Shown here: positions 23,928 to 36,072 of the stretch, in pieces
How positions within the stretch are numbered: the stretch's first letter is position 1
Layout of the letters: every line of letters begins with the position of its first letter
Source: Trichosphaerium sp. ATCC 40318
Taxonomy: Eukaryota > Discosea > Flabellinia > Trichosidae
Direction of reading: 5' to 3'
DNA length: 55,071 nt
Assembly: GCA_038496445.1 (NCBI GenBank)
Contig: JALMLS010000467.1
Span: 1-55,071, forward strand
Notes under the pieces: generated by a model
What the model saw: only the letters and a program-made list of their open reading frames with translations
What the model was told of the DNA's origin: nothing
The model's database searches: none
Translations under genes and position numbers: made by a program

Positions 23928-24214
23928 ATTTACACACTGTGAGTAAGCCAATGGATGGAGGCCTCTGAGATTTTGAGACACCGGATTGTTTGGACTGCAT
24001 TGATACACCACCGTTTGAACACTGAATTCAACCAACCTTTAACGTAAACAAGACTAAGTTTCAATTTCGATTCTAACACTGTCACTTGCAAAGCAAATTT
24101 CAGACCTTTTAGAGATGACAGAAATACCAGTCCGGACCGGTTATGGACCGAAACGCAAAAGAATGGTCTGTAAACAGTCCCAACGGTCGGCTTTCAAAGA
24201 GAGTACCCTTGTCC

Positions 24215-24223
24215 TATATAAAA
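24215..24223 (+). promoter_or_regulatory. TATA-like element TATATAAAA
   Basis: A good TATA box match at the head of a region holding a GTAAGT donor near 24393 and the Arg-rich frame at 24663. A transcript from here to that frame is possible but unproven. Confidence 0.25.
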
Positions 24224-24662
24224 GCGCTGTTTTTATGTTGGTGAAGAATGCCGACATGTGTTTTTTCAGTGAGTGTTGCTTTTTATGAAAGTGGCCAATA
24301 ATTTCATCAACAATAGAAGAAAATAGACGACATGCTATGGGAGCTGCAAAAGCAGATTTTGTTGCTGTAGCATAATTGCTAGAACCTCATAGGTAAGTCA
24401 AGGTGTTAGGACTAGGTCAAATAGCGGTTTTGGTTACTCTGTGCTAAACATTAATTCGCTTTGTGTTGTGGTTGCGTTTGTGGAAACCAAGTTTGTTAAG
24501 TGCGCTTATTTTGTTTGTTTACATTAAGTTGACATACCCTTCATGCAAACTCATAGTCAAACAAAGTAAAATATCTTTTGTGAACTAACGCAATTCAACA
24601 TTGAATTTGGATACTACTCCTACAACTTCAGGGTGACCGTACTTCGATTCATAAAATCATAA

Positions 24663-24788
24663 ATGGGTATTAGATTGTCAACAAGAAAAAGAACAAGACC
24701 TAGTGGTGAGGGGCATCATAGAGGAAGAGCAGGCGGTAAAACACGTTTCAGGGTCAGAGCAAGGCGTAGAGGGCATGGAAGACGTTAA
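24663..24788 (+). CDS. 41-residue Arg-rich protein
   Basis: The frame opens MGIRLSTRKRTRPSGEGHHR and continues into GRAGG and RVRARRRGHGRR before a TAA. It has 14 Arg, 2 Lys and 3 His in 41 residues. Such composition fits a protamine-like or RNA-binding peptide, or a chance frame. There is no homologue I recognise and no intron support. Confidence 0.25.
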   Translation: MGIRLSTRKRTRPSGEGHHRGRAGGKTRFRVRARRRGHGRR

Positions 24789-25121
24789 GATATCAGCACG
24801 CGGCTGTTCACATGTACTGTTCCAAATCTACGTTCCTACGTGCAGAAATAAATCTAACAACCTCTTGTTTGAAAAAAGAAAAAAGAAATAAATCTTACGA
24901 AAGTCACGTGAAAATATCCTTATAAATTGAAGTCAATCTGAAGTTTGCTTGCGATGTCCTTCTGATAGGTTAACAATACACTGGTCTTGTGACACTCTAA
25001 AATGAGTGGCACCTTGTGAAAAGAGAAGACTTCGCAACACTCACATTTCGCTGAAGCTAAACCGAGAAAAAGCAACGACACTTAATCCTTTTTACAATAA
25101 CTCAGTTTGGATCCATTTTGA
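24789..25121. other. Intergenic upstream of F-box/ankyrin gene
   Basis: No coding frame with domain support. CACGTG occurs at about 24906. Confidence 0.4.
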
Positions 25122-28100
25122 ATGGAATCTCTTCCAATAGAGCTGTTGACACATATTGCTTCACTACTGACACTTCACGAGCGATGGTCGTTATCAACTG
25201 CGTTTAAACTCGCTTCAAAGGCGGTTGCGAGTCCATTAACTTGGCATGCGGTTTCGTTTCATTATTCACCCGTACCGTTCAAATTATGGCGTAGTATAGC
25301 CGGTACGTAACGATTTAAGGTATTTCCGCGGAATCAACGTTTAATAGGAACGTTTGGTCAGTACATTCACTCTTTAGACCTTTTTTCAGCGCCTACAGTA
25401 ATAACGCCACCCTTTCAAATGATCTTGCGAGAATGCCCGCGAATTGAACGTTTGGCAATTCTGAAGTAAGCTAAAACGCACTTTTACGCATGTTGTAAAC
25501 CTTTTTTAGGCCCATTAGCTTAATACCAAGTGCAGACTCTAAAATAGAGCATTCCAGTTCGACACTTACGAAACTAGTCCTTTGTAGTGCTTCACGCCTT
25601 GACTGGGTATTTAATGGTTCGTACTACGTACTTTATAACAACGTCAATGCTTATCACGCATCACAAATTGCGTTTCTGCTCAAGTTATTTTGTTGTACAT
25701 AATCTTCAAAAGCCTGATGTTTTTTTAGTCTCTCAAAGCGATACCTGGTTCATAAACTCTACTACAAACCTTAAAGAATTATGTATCATCCGTAGCGAGT
25801 TTCCTATAACAAAACGTGATCAATTAGCGAAGATATCATCAATATTACCAAATTTAGAAAGACTGGATCTTACTCTTTCTTGTTCTTCTGAAGCATGTCA
25901 AGTTCTTTCAGATCCGAATGTTTTCCCAAATCTACATACATTTTATTGTCCTATAAAAAGCAATAAGCATCAAACTGATGTAATCGAAGAGAGTATTAAA
26001 TCAAAAAGGGAAAAAAAACTCAATATAACATTGAACGCTCCTTTATTGACTTGGATGCCGAGTAATAGATTCAAGTTATCTGATGATATAAAATGGTCAG
26101 TTTCAACAATTACAGAATTCTTTACCCTCCTTGGATCATCAAACCCTCCTGTATTAACGCCCAGTATTGCTATGAATCTACCTATTGATGAAATGTATCA
26201 AACATTAACAAAAGCTTGTCGAGATGTTTTTACTTCAACTCTACCTCACCCGTATACTCTTTTAATACCAAAGGTACACTGGTTATTAATGAGCACTTTG
26301 GATTGTTTTCTCTCAGGGTTGTAGGTGTTAAAGTGCTAACATTTCTTCGTTAGATTGCCTTTCTTTTAAAGTTTTCACTTCTTGCTGCATTTGGGACTGA
26401 TCATAAGACTATGGTTTTCTTTTCTAATGCTGTACACTTTACAATAACTATAAATGATCTCCTGGCATCTATCTGGATAGTACCAGTAGTGGCAAAATCC
26501 ATTTTTACAAAAGTACGCTTTATTCTTTACATTCCTTTTATTTTCTTAACTTTTTAATCTTTTTTTTAGAACATAAAGCTGACGAAGAGATATCAAGGCT
26601 TACTCTTGTTTTATGCTATCGTATTGGTACTTACTTTAAAACGATTAAATATAAACTCACAAAGACCTATAGAATAGATATGCAATTGTAAAGACGTTGA
26701 TAGACATTGGTTGTGATGCAAACGCACCTTGCCCATTTTTAGAGTATAAAAAGTTTCTTAGCAAGTATGAAGCAATAAATGCTAATCACCTTTTTCATGA
26801 TGACTGTACTCATGGATATATTCCACAACTTACATGCACGTGATAACATTTTAATAACTTCAAAGTGTTAATACCAATCATAGTACTCGCTAAAGATCAA
26901 GTCACCCCAATGACCCTTGCAATGACTATGAATAAAAAGCGTGCGGTTGAGATATTACTTCAAGCGCCTAGTTTAGAGTATGGTCCTCACGTGTCTGTTT
27001 GGTACTAATGTATTTATTCTAGTTTGAGTACATCTATAACGCGCATACCAAGGACTATAGCAAAAGGAAGCACGATTGTTCATTTTTTTGTGAGTACACG
27101 TGATGTGAAATCTTTGAGGGTTTTGTGTTCAAGCAAACATGAAATACGACTTCCTGAGGGTGGTATTAACGCAATGGGTACTACTTTCCAAAGTCCCTTT
27201 GGTTCTCATATAATATAATATAGACGCTAATGGGCATACTCCTTTACACATTCTTTGTTCCGAGTATGGAGATAACGAGCAGGCGGTTGATGTTTTTCAG
27301 GTATAGAAAAAAAAATTACTTTGTGTAACCTGACTCTTCAAATAGACGCTTATTACTTTTGGTGCTTCTTTGGACTGTATTCAACAAAATGATATTTCTT
27401 TACTTCATTTGGCATTAAGTAAGAATCAAATTTATACCTTTGTCTCTAATAGCCAACAGGATCAACAAAAAAGTTTCACAACTATGATTTAATACCTAGA
27501 TTGATAAATGCATACTATGTTGAAATTGTACCAAAGTTATTACAAAACCTATTCGCTGTACCATTCACAGATGGTCTTTATGCTGGTATGGCTCCTATAC
27601 ATATTATGATGAAATACTCGAGCTATCATTCACGATCATGGCTTGATGTACTAGCTAATCTTGGAGTTGACATTGGTACTTTACTTTTCATTGGGAAATG
27701 TTTAGCAACAAAACTGACAATACATTTACTTCCAGATTTGACAACTTCTGATGGAGATACATGTCTACTGAGTATGCAAAGTATACTATTTAATAATATA
27801 TTGACTTTGTACTTTAGTAGCAGCAAGGCATAGAATGATAAATGTTATTCATAAACTTATTAACATTGGAGCAAATTGGCGTATCTCAAATGATAATGAC
27901 CAAAATATACTTCACATTGCTATTGAAGTTGATGAAGCTGCTGCAATTTGTATCATACGCACATACCCGAGAATACTAGAATACCATATTAACAACTACG
28001 TATGATATCCTAATAATATGTATCAAACCATATCTTCTAACCACTTGTTTCAGGACAACAAAGGACAGACGCTTTTAATGTAAGCACTGTTTTTTTTGTT

Positions 28101-28672
28101 TTTGTCAAAGTTTGCATGTACCATTACATTAGTTACTCATAGTTATTAGGTATGCATCCAAGAGAGATTATATAACACTTGTTAAGTTGCTGCTCACTTA
28201 CAATACAAAAGTGTCAGGTAAGGGGTAAAACAAACCCAAAAAAAAGCTTCAGCTGTTTTTGGATTTTCTAAATATTGACATGCATACTTTAGCTTGCGAT
28301 GATCAAGGGTTAACAGCGTTTGATCATGCAGAGGAAAATAAATCCTATAAAGTTGTGTCACACCTAAAATCGATACGAGTCACACATGAAAGGAATTCGA
28401 ATACAACAAAAAGAAGGCTTCCTAGCCTTCCTAGACTATCAAGATTAGAGCCAGCTCAAAATCTTTACAACGAGGAATTTCGGGAACACAGACCAAAAAG
28501 GTATGTGGCTATTCATAGTGCCATGACTGCATTGCAGTCCATTCGAACAAAATATAATCAAGGATATCATTACATTGTACGAAAACCTTGCGTTAATGTT
28601 TTTCTTAGAAAATTTAAATTCAGCTCTAAAAATAGAAGGAAAAGTAAACGGCATAGAAGAAAACCACCCTAA
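25122..28672 (+). CDS. F-box and ankyrin-repeat protein
   Basis: The start at 25122 (MESLPIELLTHIASLLTLHE) is an N-terminal F-box, which would recruit SKP1. Exons to about 26280 carry a leucine-rich middle region (TNLKELCIIRSEFPITKRD, LPNLERLDLTLSCSSEACQ). From about 26700 ankyrin repeats appear: TPMTLAMTMNKKRAVEILL, GHTPLHILCSEYGDNEQAV, ISLLHLALSK, NILHIAIEVDEAAAICII, KGQTLLMYASKRDYITLVKL and DQGLTAFDHAEENKSYKVV. The C-terminus is strongly basic (KFSSKNRRKSKRHRRKPP) with the stop at 28670-28672, suggesting nuclear targeting or nucleic-acid contact. It is probably a ubiquitin-ligase adaptor with ankyrins binding substrate. There are at least ten short introns and their exact edges are uncertain. 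Confidence 0.6.
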
Positions 28673-28702
28673 ACCTCAGTATGAAACTGTTAGAAGTATT
28701 TT

Positions 28703-28730
28703 AAATAATAAATAATAAATAATAAATAGG
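28703..28730. repeat. AATAAAT microsatellite
   Basis: Four tandem AATAAAT-type units immediately after the F-box/ankyrin stop. They may also serve as polyadenylation signals (AATAAA). Confidence 0.6.
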
Positions 28731-29120
28731 CTATTAGCAACAGCTTTGCCTATACTAAACTGAGATAGCGAAAGGGCACAGTTTTTGCACAAGTTTTACA
28801 ATTTTATCAAAATTGTAGAAATTCACCATCGTTTTTATCTTATACAGTACAATATACAAACTGGTACTGTATTTTTGGTGAGTGTGACAAGCGTGTAAGG
28901 CCTTGTGAAAACGTAGGTGTGATTACAAAGATAGCATAGACACAAATAGCTTATGAATTCAAAAAAAATAGTGTGCTTTCAACTTACCAAGAACAAGTTG
29001 GGAGTCCTAGTTACCCTCCAAGATACTGCAAGTATAGGGTGTTGATATGCAGCTCAAAACAAAAAGATCCATGGAACCGAAGCTCCAAGATTAATTAGAC
29101 AATTTAATAAGGAATTACTG
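28731..29120. other. Intergenic
   Basis: No feature seen beyond a short open stretch (about 29050-29120) in frame with the LRR protein below, so that gene may begin upstream after an intron. Confidence 0.4.
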
Positions 29121-29591
29121 ATGGATCTGGGAGGAGTACATACCATCAATCTTGAGAAGACTTCAGTGACAAATGAAGGTGTCAAAGCTATTGCAGGAGT
29201 ACATACTATCAATCTTAACAACACTTCAGTGACAGATGAAGGTGTCAAAGCTATTGCAGGAGTACATACTATTTCCCTTCGCAGCACTTCAGTAACTGAT
29301 GAAGGTGTCAAAGCTCTTGCAGGAGTACATACTATCAATCTTGACTACACTTCAGTGACAGATGAAGGTGTCAAAGCTATTGCAGGAGTACATACTATTA
29401 ATCTTGGCAACACTTCAGTGACAGATGAAGGTGTCAAAGCTCTTGCAGGAGTACATACTATCAATCTTAACTACACTTCCGTGACAGATGAAAGCATCAA
29501 AGAACTTGTTGGTGCTCATAAAATTAGCGCTTGGGGTACAAATGGAGTAACAAATGAAGCTATCAGATCTTGCACACATAAAAATCGTTAA
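29121..29591 (+). CDS. Small LRR protein of near-identical 21-residue repeats
   Basis: The protein is 156 residues. Six units of the pattern GVHTIxLxxTSVTDEGVKAx(L/I)A and a degenerate seventh span residues 5-150. Such short LRR units form a curved solenoid for protein binding. Similar GVHT/LNL-type repeats are known in amoebae, stramenopiles and giant viruses. There is no signal peptide or F-box in this exon. The frame stays open upstream to about 29047, so an earlier exon is possible. Confidence 0.6.
   Translation: MDLGGVHTINLEKTSVTNEGVKAIAGVHTINLNNTSVTDEGVKAIAGVHTISLRSTSVTDEGVKALAGVHTINLDYTSVTDEGVKAIAGVHTINLGNTSVTDEGVKALAGVHTINLNYTSVTDESIKELVGAHKISAWGTNGVTNEAIRSCTHKNR
29133..29510 (+). 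repeat. Six tandem 63-bp repeats
   Basis: Units start at 29133, 29196, 29259, 29322, 29385 and 29448. They differ mainly at the two codons after the TINL/TISL block, the variable face of the LRR, which suggests recent expansion or homogenisation with retained surface variation. Confidence 0.85.
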
Positions 29592-29865
29592 GGTTGCTCA
29601 ATTTTTAGTATCAAAGCTCTTTTGACAGCAGGTTGAATCAGGAAAAGATCAATGAATAATTCTTCATTTTATTTCAATAATAATAAATAACAAAATAATG
29701 TTGTTTTGCACTATCAATATATCCTTTTGTTGCCATGTGACCAATGTAATATAGCCCCGTGTCCAGTGGATGTAACAGTGAGCATGAGTGTTTTAAAGGA
29801 ACTCAGCAGGGAATCTAGCTGAAGCAGGACATAAAGTCAAGATATTCAAGAGCAGAAACTTGTAT

Positions 29866-30773
29866 TCAGTATTTTTTATTATTTGATAGTAAAAAAAAAA
29901 CGAAAGGTTGGATATCTTTTGAATAGTTTAGTGATTTTCGGATACCTTTTACAGTAGACAACAAGGCAAATACACATATAATACATATAGTATCCATTTT
30001 GAAACAACAACTCCTAATCCTAGTTTCCATGTTGATGGTGCATAATCCAAGCACTCTCTACTCTCTGCAACAAGTACAGTGCCAGCAATTATAGATACTA
30101 GTATCATAAAGTAATATGAAAAAATAATCCAATGTATACAACCATAATACTTGTAAACTATGCCAAACCATAAACAAACAAGGCAACATGTTAAGTTGAA
30201 CACAATGGAGAAAACACCATCACTTATCGTCCACGCCAAGACCCACAACTAAAGAAAAGGTCATTATCTAGTAGGAGTAAGGCTATAAGCTTTTGTCGTA
30301 CAAGCGGTTTCCTTGCATTTATTATTCCCATAGAACACTGCCAAGAATATTTGAAGAATTGAGAATAAGTAAATAAATGAGGAGCATACAAACCAATAAA
30401 AAAGATTTATACTTCTAATTCGCTTGTCTCTTTCCATCTTTTCATAAAAATCTTCTTCAGAAAAGCACTCACTGCCAAACTGCTTTTCTATCGCTGCCAA
30501 TGTCATACCATATTTATTAGCAAAAAGATTGTGCTCTCTAATGCATAAAGCCAGTTCTTTGACACAAAACGTGATATCAAAGCTTCGTTAAGGGAAAGAT
30601 ATCCAAAAATGTGACAAATAATCAAGTGGTAAAACAGCAAAGAGAGTACTAGCATTGCTACCACCTACGATAAAACTACATAAAACTACTACTACATAAA
30701 ATGACATACTCGTAAGCGAAGTTCGCTGCTGTACTATTGTTTCTGTTACCACATCTTTTTGTGTTTTGCTCAT
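29866..30773 (-). CDS. Multi-pass membrane protein, unknown family
   Basis: Starts MSKTQKDVVTETIVQQRTSL at 30773. A cytosolic-looking segment with CVKELALCIREHNLFANKYG and FGSECFSEEDFYEKMERDKR follows, then hydrophobic helices: INLFYWFVCSSFIYLFSILQ, SDGVFSIVFNLTCCLVCLWF, IIFSYYFMILVSIIAGTVLV and WILYVLYVYLPCCLL. About four or five membrane segments are visible. The intron pattern between 30570 and 30720 is unresolved: no donor and acceptor pair I tried gives a satisfying join, so the first exon may be mis-modelled or the gene damaged. It lacks the PA domain of the array at 34-48 kb. Confidence 0.45.
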
Positions 30774-31104
30774 TACTTGTGTTAGAGTTATAACTGTAAA
30801 TTAAACCTTTTTGAAGCAATCTATTAGTGGTACATGATTTGAAACGATTCCAGAGATAAAAAACTACCTCGATTTTCTCCAGTGACGTACCACGTAGGTG
30901 TTAAATACGTTAAGTAGTTTTTGTGTTTAATCCTAGGCAAAAAAAATGTCGTTTTCAATAGTGGCTTAACGTTCATCTTGATAAGTTGCATTCATTTTTG
31001 CGTTTACATGAATTTGGTAAAAGACATCAACTAATACTACATCCGTTATTCTTACGTGCATTTAAGATGGTATAAACCTGATACAAAAGCTTTATTTTAC
31101 ATTT
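30774..31104. other. Intergenic
   Basis: Between two minus-strand genes. No feature seen. Confidence 0.4.
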
Positions 31105-33682
31105 CTAGTAAGATAAATCATTATAAAGTACTTGCTTTCGGCCACAAGGGCCAGTCAAAGCCCCATATTCATCCCGTATTGAATGCCTACTGCTGTAAGG
31201 ATTCTCGCTACCATATCCAGAGTAGGAGCTTCTAGAAGCAGAATATCCTCTTCTGTTTGCTGGAGCATAACTTCGACTTGCTGAAGTACATCTTCCGTAA
31301 TCACCTGCAGGAGGTCCTTCCATGCGGTTATACGAACTTCTTGCTCCATATTGACTTCTAGATGAGGTGTCTGAGCCAGAATAAGGTCCAGGTCTATGAG
31401 AATAATCGTATGAAGGTGGTTGTATTCCACCTGTGCGTTGTTTATTAGAGCGAGCCTTTCGTCTTTCTTTCGCTCTATTGACGTTTCTGAAATGAGATTG
31501 AAGAGTTGTATTTGTATTTGATTCTAAGCTATCGTTGTATAAAGGTTTTTCAAAATGGTGAGATGTCATAAACTCGTTGAAAGTACTAGAGAAGAGTAAA
31601 TACATTTGAAAAACAAAAGTAAGAAAAAAGCTGGAAAGTAAAATAAAGAAAATATAGCCATTAATGGTCACAAGTGTAGCTTTGTTTCCAAATAAAGAAA
31701 AAATATAATTCAGTATTACGTACTCTGATTGAACTCCATAATGGAACTTAGCTTGGTAAACCAAGTTCTTATCATTGGAGAGAAGCCAAACATCTTTCGA
31801 TACATTATTTCTTGTAAAATACAACGCACAATTTATGATCCACTCATCGCTTGTGCGTGGATCCATGCCCTTTTGGTTATGTTAGAAACGCTATACTAAC
31901 TAATGCAACACAAGAAAAACGGCACAAATCAAAAATAATGTGGTGCACCAGCGAGCTTTTTTCTTCGAATTAGGGCTGTAGTTTGCAAAAAAAACAGTGA
32001 ACAAATACGTACACGATTGAGCTGATAGAACTCCATTTGTCTTTGACCTCTAATATATGGGGAGCTTCTTGTGTTAAACAAAAAGTCATTGGCATGACGT
32101 GCGTCTGCACGTGTATTTGGACTTGAATTATTCTTTAACCCATCAAGTTCTCGGGACACTACAAAAAAACCCAGTCAACAATACAACTAACAAATCACGT
32201 GAAAGAACACGTGACATAAAAAAACAACTTTGGTTGGGTGTCCCAAAGATAATTCATATAGGGGTACGTACCAGCAAGAGGAACAATGATAGAAACGCAC
32301 TTTAAGTCCTCTATAAACTTGATTTGACACAGCTGACTTAAATAGCAATTGGTGTCTATGATCAATACAGTATCACCTGAAATCAACGTGTAAGGATAAC
32401 GTGCTCAACGAAAAACAAGAAAAAGGTAAATCTCGTACATGTGACAGCTGTGTCTTTTGGTTTTTTTGCGTCCTTAACAAGTTGTTCCCATGTCTCAGCT
32501 TCCTCCTGTTTCACTTTAAGCCTCTTGTTTAGCTGAGTACATAGTTGCTCATAGTGTCCGGTGGAGGTCTTTAATTTATCCACTGTCTCTTGCAGCTTTA
32601 TAGCTTTACGCTTTGCTGTATGTAGAAGATCACCAGACGTCTTTGCTGCTAAGGCATAGAGCTTAACATGCTTTGTCTTCTGCTTCAAAATCGTTGTTTG
32701 CTGCTTCTCCTTTTGCAACCGCTTCTGTAGAGCAAAAACGCGGGTTCTTAACGTTCGAGGTGTCATTGTGAGTAACTCAGGCATTGTAACTAAAATAAGA
32801 CGAAAGCTCTGTGAGAAGTAACCCAAAAAATCAGTTTTGGTTTCGTACCTATTTTTGGAGTTGCTGGAGTCGCTGGTGTTGATGGAGTTGTTGGTGAGTG
32901 TTTGGATTTGACGGGAGTCTTGAAACTATCAGCAGGTAAAGTATCCGTAGGTGTCGGTTTCTTAGTAGGTGTTTTGGCAACAGAGACCTTCGCCTTTGGG
33001 GTTACTGCACGTGTGACGACAGGTTTTGGTTTTGAAGTAGTTTGAATCTTTGGTTCAGGCTTGCTCGAAGCCACTGCTTCTCGTTTGATAGGTGGTTCAG
33101 AAGCCTAGAGTATACTTAGATAGTGAACCACAACGCGCACTATGAGGTTCGTACTTGCTTAGATTTTTCTTCTGCTTCACGTGGTTGTTTGGCCGCATTT
33201 AGCTGCTTGGGTTGTCTTGAAAGGTTTCGTTCCTAGTTAAAAATGAACAGCCGTTACAAATCCAAAAATAAAAAAGACGAAAATATCTTACAGAAGAACT
33301 CAAGAAGCTAATTTGAATTGGTTTAACAACTTTAAGCGTTACGCTCTCAGATAGCGATGGATTGGCGATAGTTGCTTTCGGTTTGGATTTACTTTTTGAA
33401 AGGTCGCTAGATAGCGCTTGAGGACGCGTTTTAGAGCGAGTGCGCTTGCTGATGTTCGCTTTGACACGTTACTTTGGAGAAATGAACTGAAACGTACTTG
33501 GTAGCTGTTTGGCTTTTTTAGGAGTTTTAAAGCCTGCACGCACAGACCTTGCCGTGTTGTCACGGTTGTCAATATCTTTTTGACTCAGACCAGCCAAAGG
33601 GCGCCTTTCACATACATTAGACGCTGTAGCGTAGCGTTAAACAAAAAAGACGAGTTTCTCACCTAGTTTTAGCGCTTATCAT
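31105..33682 (-). CDS. PIN-domain protein, Swt1-like, with coiled coil and Tyr/Ser-rich tail
   Basis: PIN domains are metal-dependent RNA nucleases; Swt1 is a nuclear endoribonuclease in mRNP quality control. The start at 33682 (MISAKT) joins in phase to RRPLAGLSQKDID. A basic Ser/Pro-rich region follows (KRTRSKTRPQAL, then TPTKKPTPTDTLPADSFKTP), then a long coiled coil (about 32450-32780: RVFALQKRLQKEKQQTTILK and LKTSTGHYEQLCTQLNKRL). The PIN domain follows: GDTVLIIDTNCYLSQL, then VSELDGLKNN, RGQRQM and KDVWLLSNDKNLVYQAKF, which provide the expected Asp/Glu metal ligands. The C-terminus is low-complexity (SYDYSHRPGPYSGSDTSSRS onward), ending QVLYNDLSY at 31105. Swt1-type call from the VSELDGLK and LLSNDKNL blocks. 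Confidence 0.7.
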
Positions 33683-33818
33683 TTTATTTATCTCTTACAC
33701 CCACAAGAGTAATACTTGCAGGCCAGTACAACGTAACAGGTTTGATTCTGACCTTTTAGCGGGAGCAAGGACTTAGTTTGAATAAAAAATATTGCGGTTA
33801 CAAAAATTAAATAATAAA

Positions 33819-35901
33819 TTACAATATCTCTTCTACAAGTCTTGGTGGAGCGAGCTTACTGCTCGATATTGTTTCACACGTATTGATTACAGCAGCAGGA
33901 GGTGTTGCTATATTCTTAGACTCTTCTGTATAATCGCCTTTCGACTGGCCTTCTGATCCCGTTTGTTCATGTTTGTAAAGCAAGTCGTTTGTACGTAGAT
34001 GCGTCTCAATAATTGTTGGCCTATATTGTAGCGAGGTAAGCCTTGTTTACGTATTTTTCAGGAAAATGTTAATGCGCACGTGTCACCAGTTGTTGAGTCC
34101 CGTTTACCTCCTTTTCTTGGTGGTCGAAGAGCAAATAGTTGTATAGTAATAAGAGAACACATAACAACCCAAACAAACCAGAAAAATATGAGTTCAGATG
34201 CAGGATGGAAGGTGACTCCAGTACTACAGGATAGTAAGATAAACTCAAGGGTTTTTAACTAGGACGCACAATAGGACAATGAAGAGAGTGTATACAGCCA
34301 TTATACCAATTATTATCGCGTACAGTTCGTATTTAATCTAGGAAATGATAAAGTCAGTTTTGTCAAAAACATGTGCTTACAATACGTAAGTGTCTCTTTG
34401 TGTCTTTACTTCTAACTTTTATCTTTTCCACGCGTTGTTTTAAACGTACAAGAGTTACAACACAATAAGTTAAAACGATTGTGAACCCTATAATATCCAA
34501 GCAAGGCGAGATCAAAAGAACAAAAATCGATGGCCTCTAGAAAGTTGACAAAAGTGATTAATTGATCTAAGTATAGCTTGTCCCTACCTCCATTACAGCG
34601 CTAATAGATGATACAACTAATTCTTGTACGATTAAAAAAGTAATCCAGACATAGAATACCCACCTGGAGCTTATGATAAGAAAAGAAGAAAGAAGTAAAA
34701 ACTTTCTGTACTCACCTAAAACTTGGCAACCTTGGATGAAGCTGAACCCTCAGAGACCCCAAAAGTGTGTGCCTGAAATGTACGATGGGTATAAAAGATA
34801 GTATAAACTCAAAAAACCTTACCACCATAGCGTCATTAGAAACAAAGGCGCTAACACTATCGGCAAAGGAAGCGCGAATATAACACCACGTGCCCACCAA
34901 GGAAGAAGACGACGCATGCCCAATGGATCCGTAGAAAACACAAAAAGCATCTCTATCGATGCTATAAAGCATAACACCACGGCTGCTAAACCTACAGTAG
35001 GTTTACAACCGCCAAAATGAATAGCAAGCTTATAAATCCTAAACAAATTATATGATTTGTTGAAACAAAAGGTGGTTTTTTTATGCCAGCATTCTTTGCC
35101 CGCAACATACCTGGCTAAAGCAAATGCAGTATTGAATAGAGCAAATATGATAAGACTACCCTGCCACGCCCACGCCCATCCAGACTCATAAACGGTAATG
35201 TATTCATTAGGTTCTATTCCTCAACGTCAATTCTTGAAAGCGCTAGTTCTAAAAAAAACTTGCCTGTTTCGATGCACACTATCACGGTTTTATTTTTTTC
35301 CCACGTGATAAAATTAAAGTCACTTTCTTTAGCTGTAACTATTGGTACATGAATATCACTTGTTTTGCTTCCATCGATTTTGTACATCTCCTGAAAATTG
35401 AAAAAAGGCTAAGCTGTAATCCTTTTATAGTTCCTATTAGTATTTTTTCTTACGTTTCCTGGTTCACGTGGAGTGAATACTGCACAAATTACAGCAATGA
35501 CACCTTCTGCTTGTAATTTTCTATACTCTGGTTCATAAGGGGTATCACAACCTCGAAGTAATACTATCTTATCTAAAAACAACGCTGTAAATAAACTTGC
35601 GGCATTTGGTAAAAGAAATCAAAACCAAAAAAAAATTCAAAAAAAGATAAATTAAAAAATGACCGCACCCGTTTTGTTTGAGTGTGTTGAATCAACAAGC
35701 TGACCAAAGACAGGGCTGAAATTTACAGTATTACCATCGTATTTCTGTGGCCATACGCGTATATATGTATTTGATAGCGTTTTAGGAGATACAACACGTA
35801 TTATCGCGAACACGTGAGGTAGTAATAATAGTACTAGAAAAAAGACTAAATTAGCTGTCAAAAAACTACTGTGTGGTACCTATAGGTATAATCTTAATCA
35901 T
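33819..35901 (-). CDS. PA-domain seven-helix membrane protein, copy A
   Basis: First of three paralogues. Exon 1 (MIKIIPI, start 35901) splices in phase to VFFLVLLLLPHVFA to make a signal peptide. The conserved extracellular entry VSPKTLSNTYIRVWPQKYDG follows, then a PA domain (KIVLLRGCDTPYEPEYRKLQ, GVIAVICAVF, DIHVPIVTA), then helices starting GWAWAWQGSLIIFALFNTAF and the loop STDPLGMRRLLPWWARG, more helices and a cytoplasmic tail PTIIETHLRTNDLLYKHEQ ending VEEIL at 33819. PA domains are protein-interaction or lumenal lid modules; fused to a 7-helix bundle the protein looks like a receptor. Copy A is more diverged than B and C and uses one GC-AG intron. Confidence 0.7.
35220..35263 (-). other. 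GC-AG intron in copy A
   Basis: Donor ACAG|GCAAGT, acceptor TTGAG|GAATAG, 44 nt. Copies B and C have GTAATT or GTAATC at the same place, so copy A carries a GT to GC change. Splicing restores alignment (PNEYITVYESGW against RNEFIDLFESGW). Confidence 0.7.
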
Positions 35902-36072
35902 AATACCCAAGATGTAGTGTTTCGGTATCACAAAGGTATTTATTTTATGCACAGCGTGACTAAACGACGGAGTAATTAATGAAACATAGAGTCACGTTTA
36001 TTGTTACAAAGTTGATTAAATCAAAAAAAGAATGTCTTCTTGGACAATACAATACAATAGTATCCCGAGTTT

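Larger units (their letters stand above)
23359..24662. other. Intergenic with a direct repeat and a TATA-like element
   Basis: Contains the two-copy repeat at 23721-23927 and TATATAAAA at 24215-24223. I see no protein frame with domain support. Confidence 0.4.

Noticed and set aside
29054-29338. Minus-strand frame with regular CTPARALTPSSVTEVL-type repeats
   Set aside because: The regularity is the reverse reading of the 63-bp LRR units.
31155-31430. Minus-strand 91-residue frame in the PIN gene tail
   Set aside because: It is an alternative frame of the Tyr/Ser-rich tail, without its own start context or domain.
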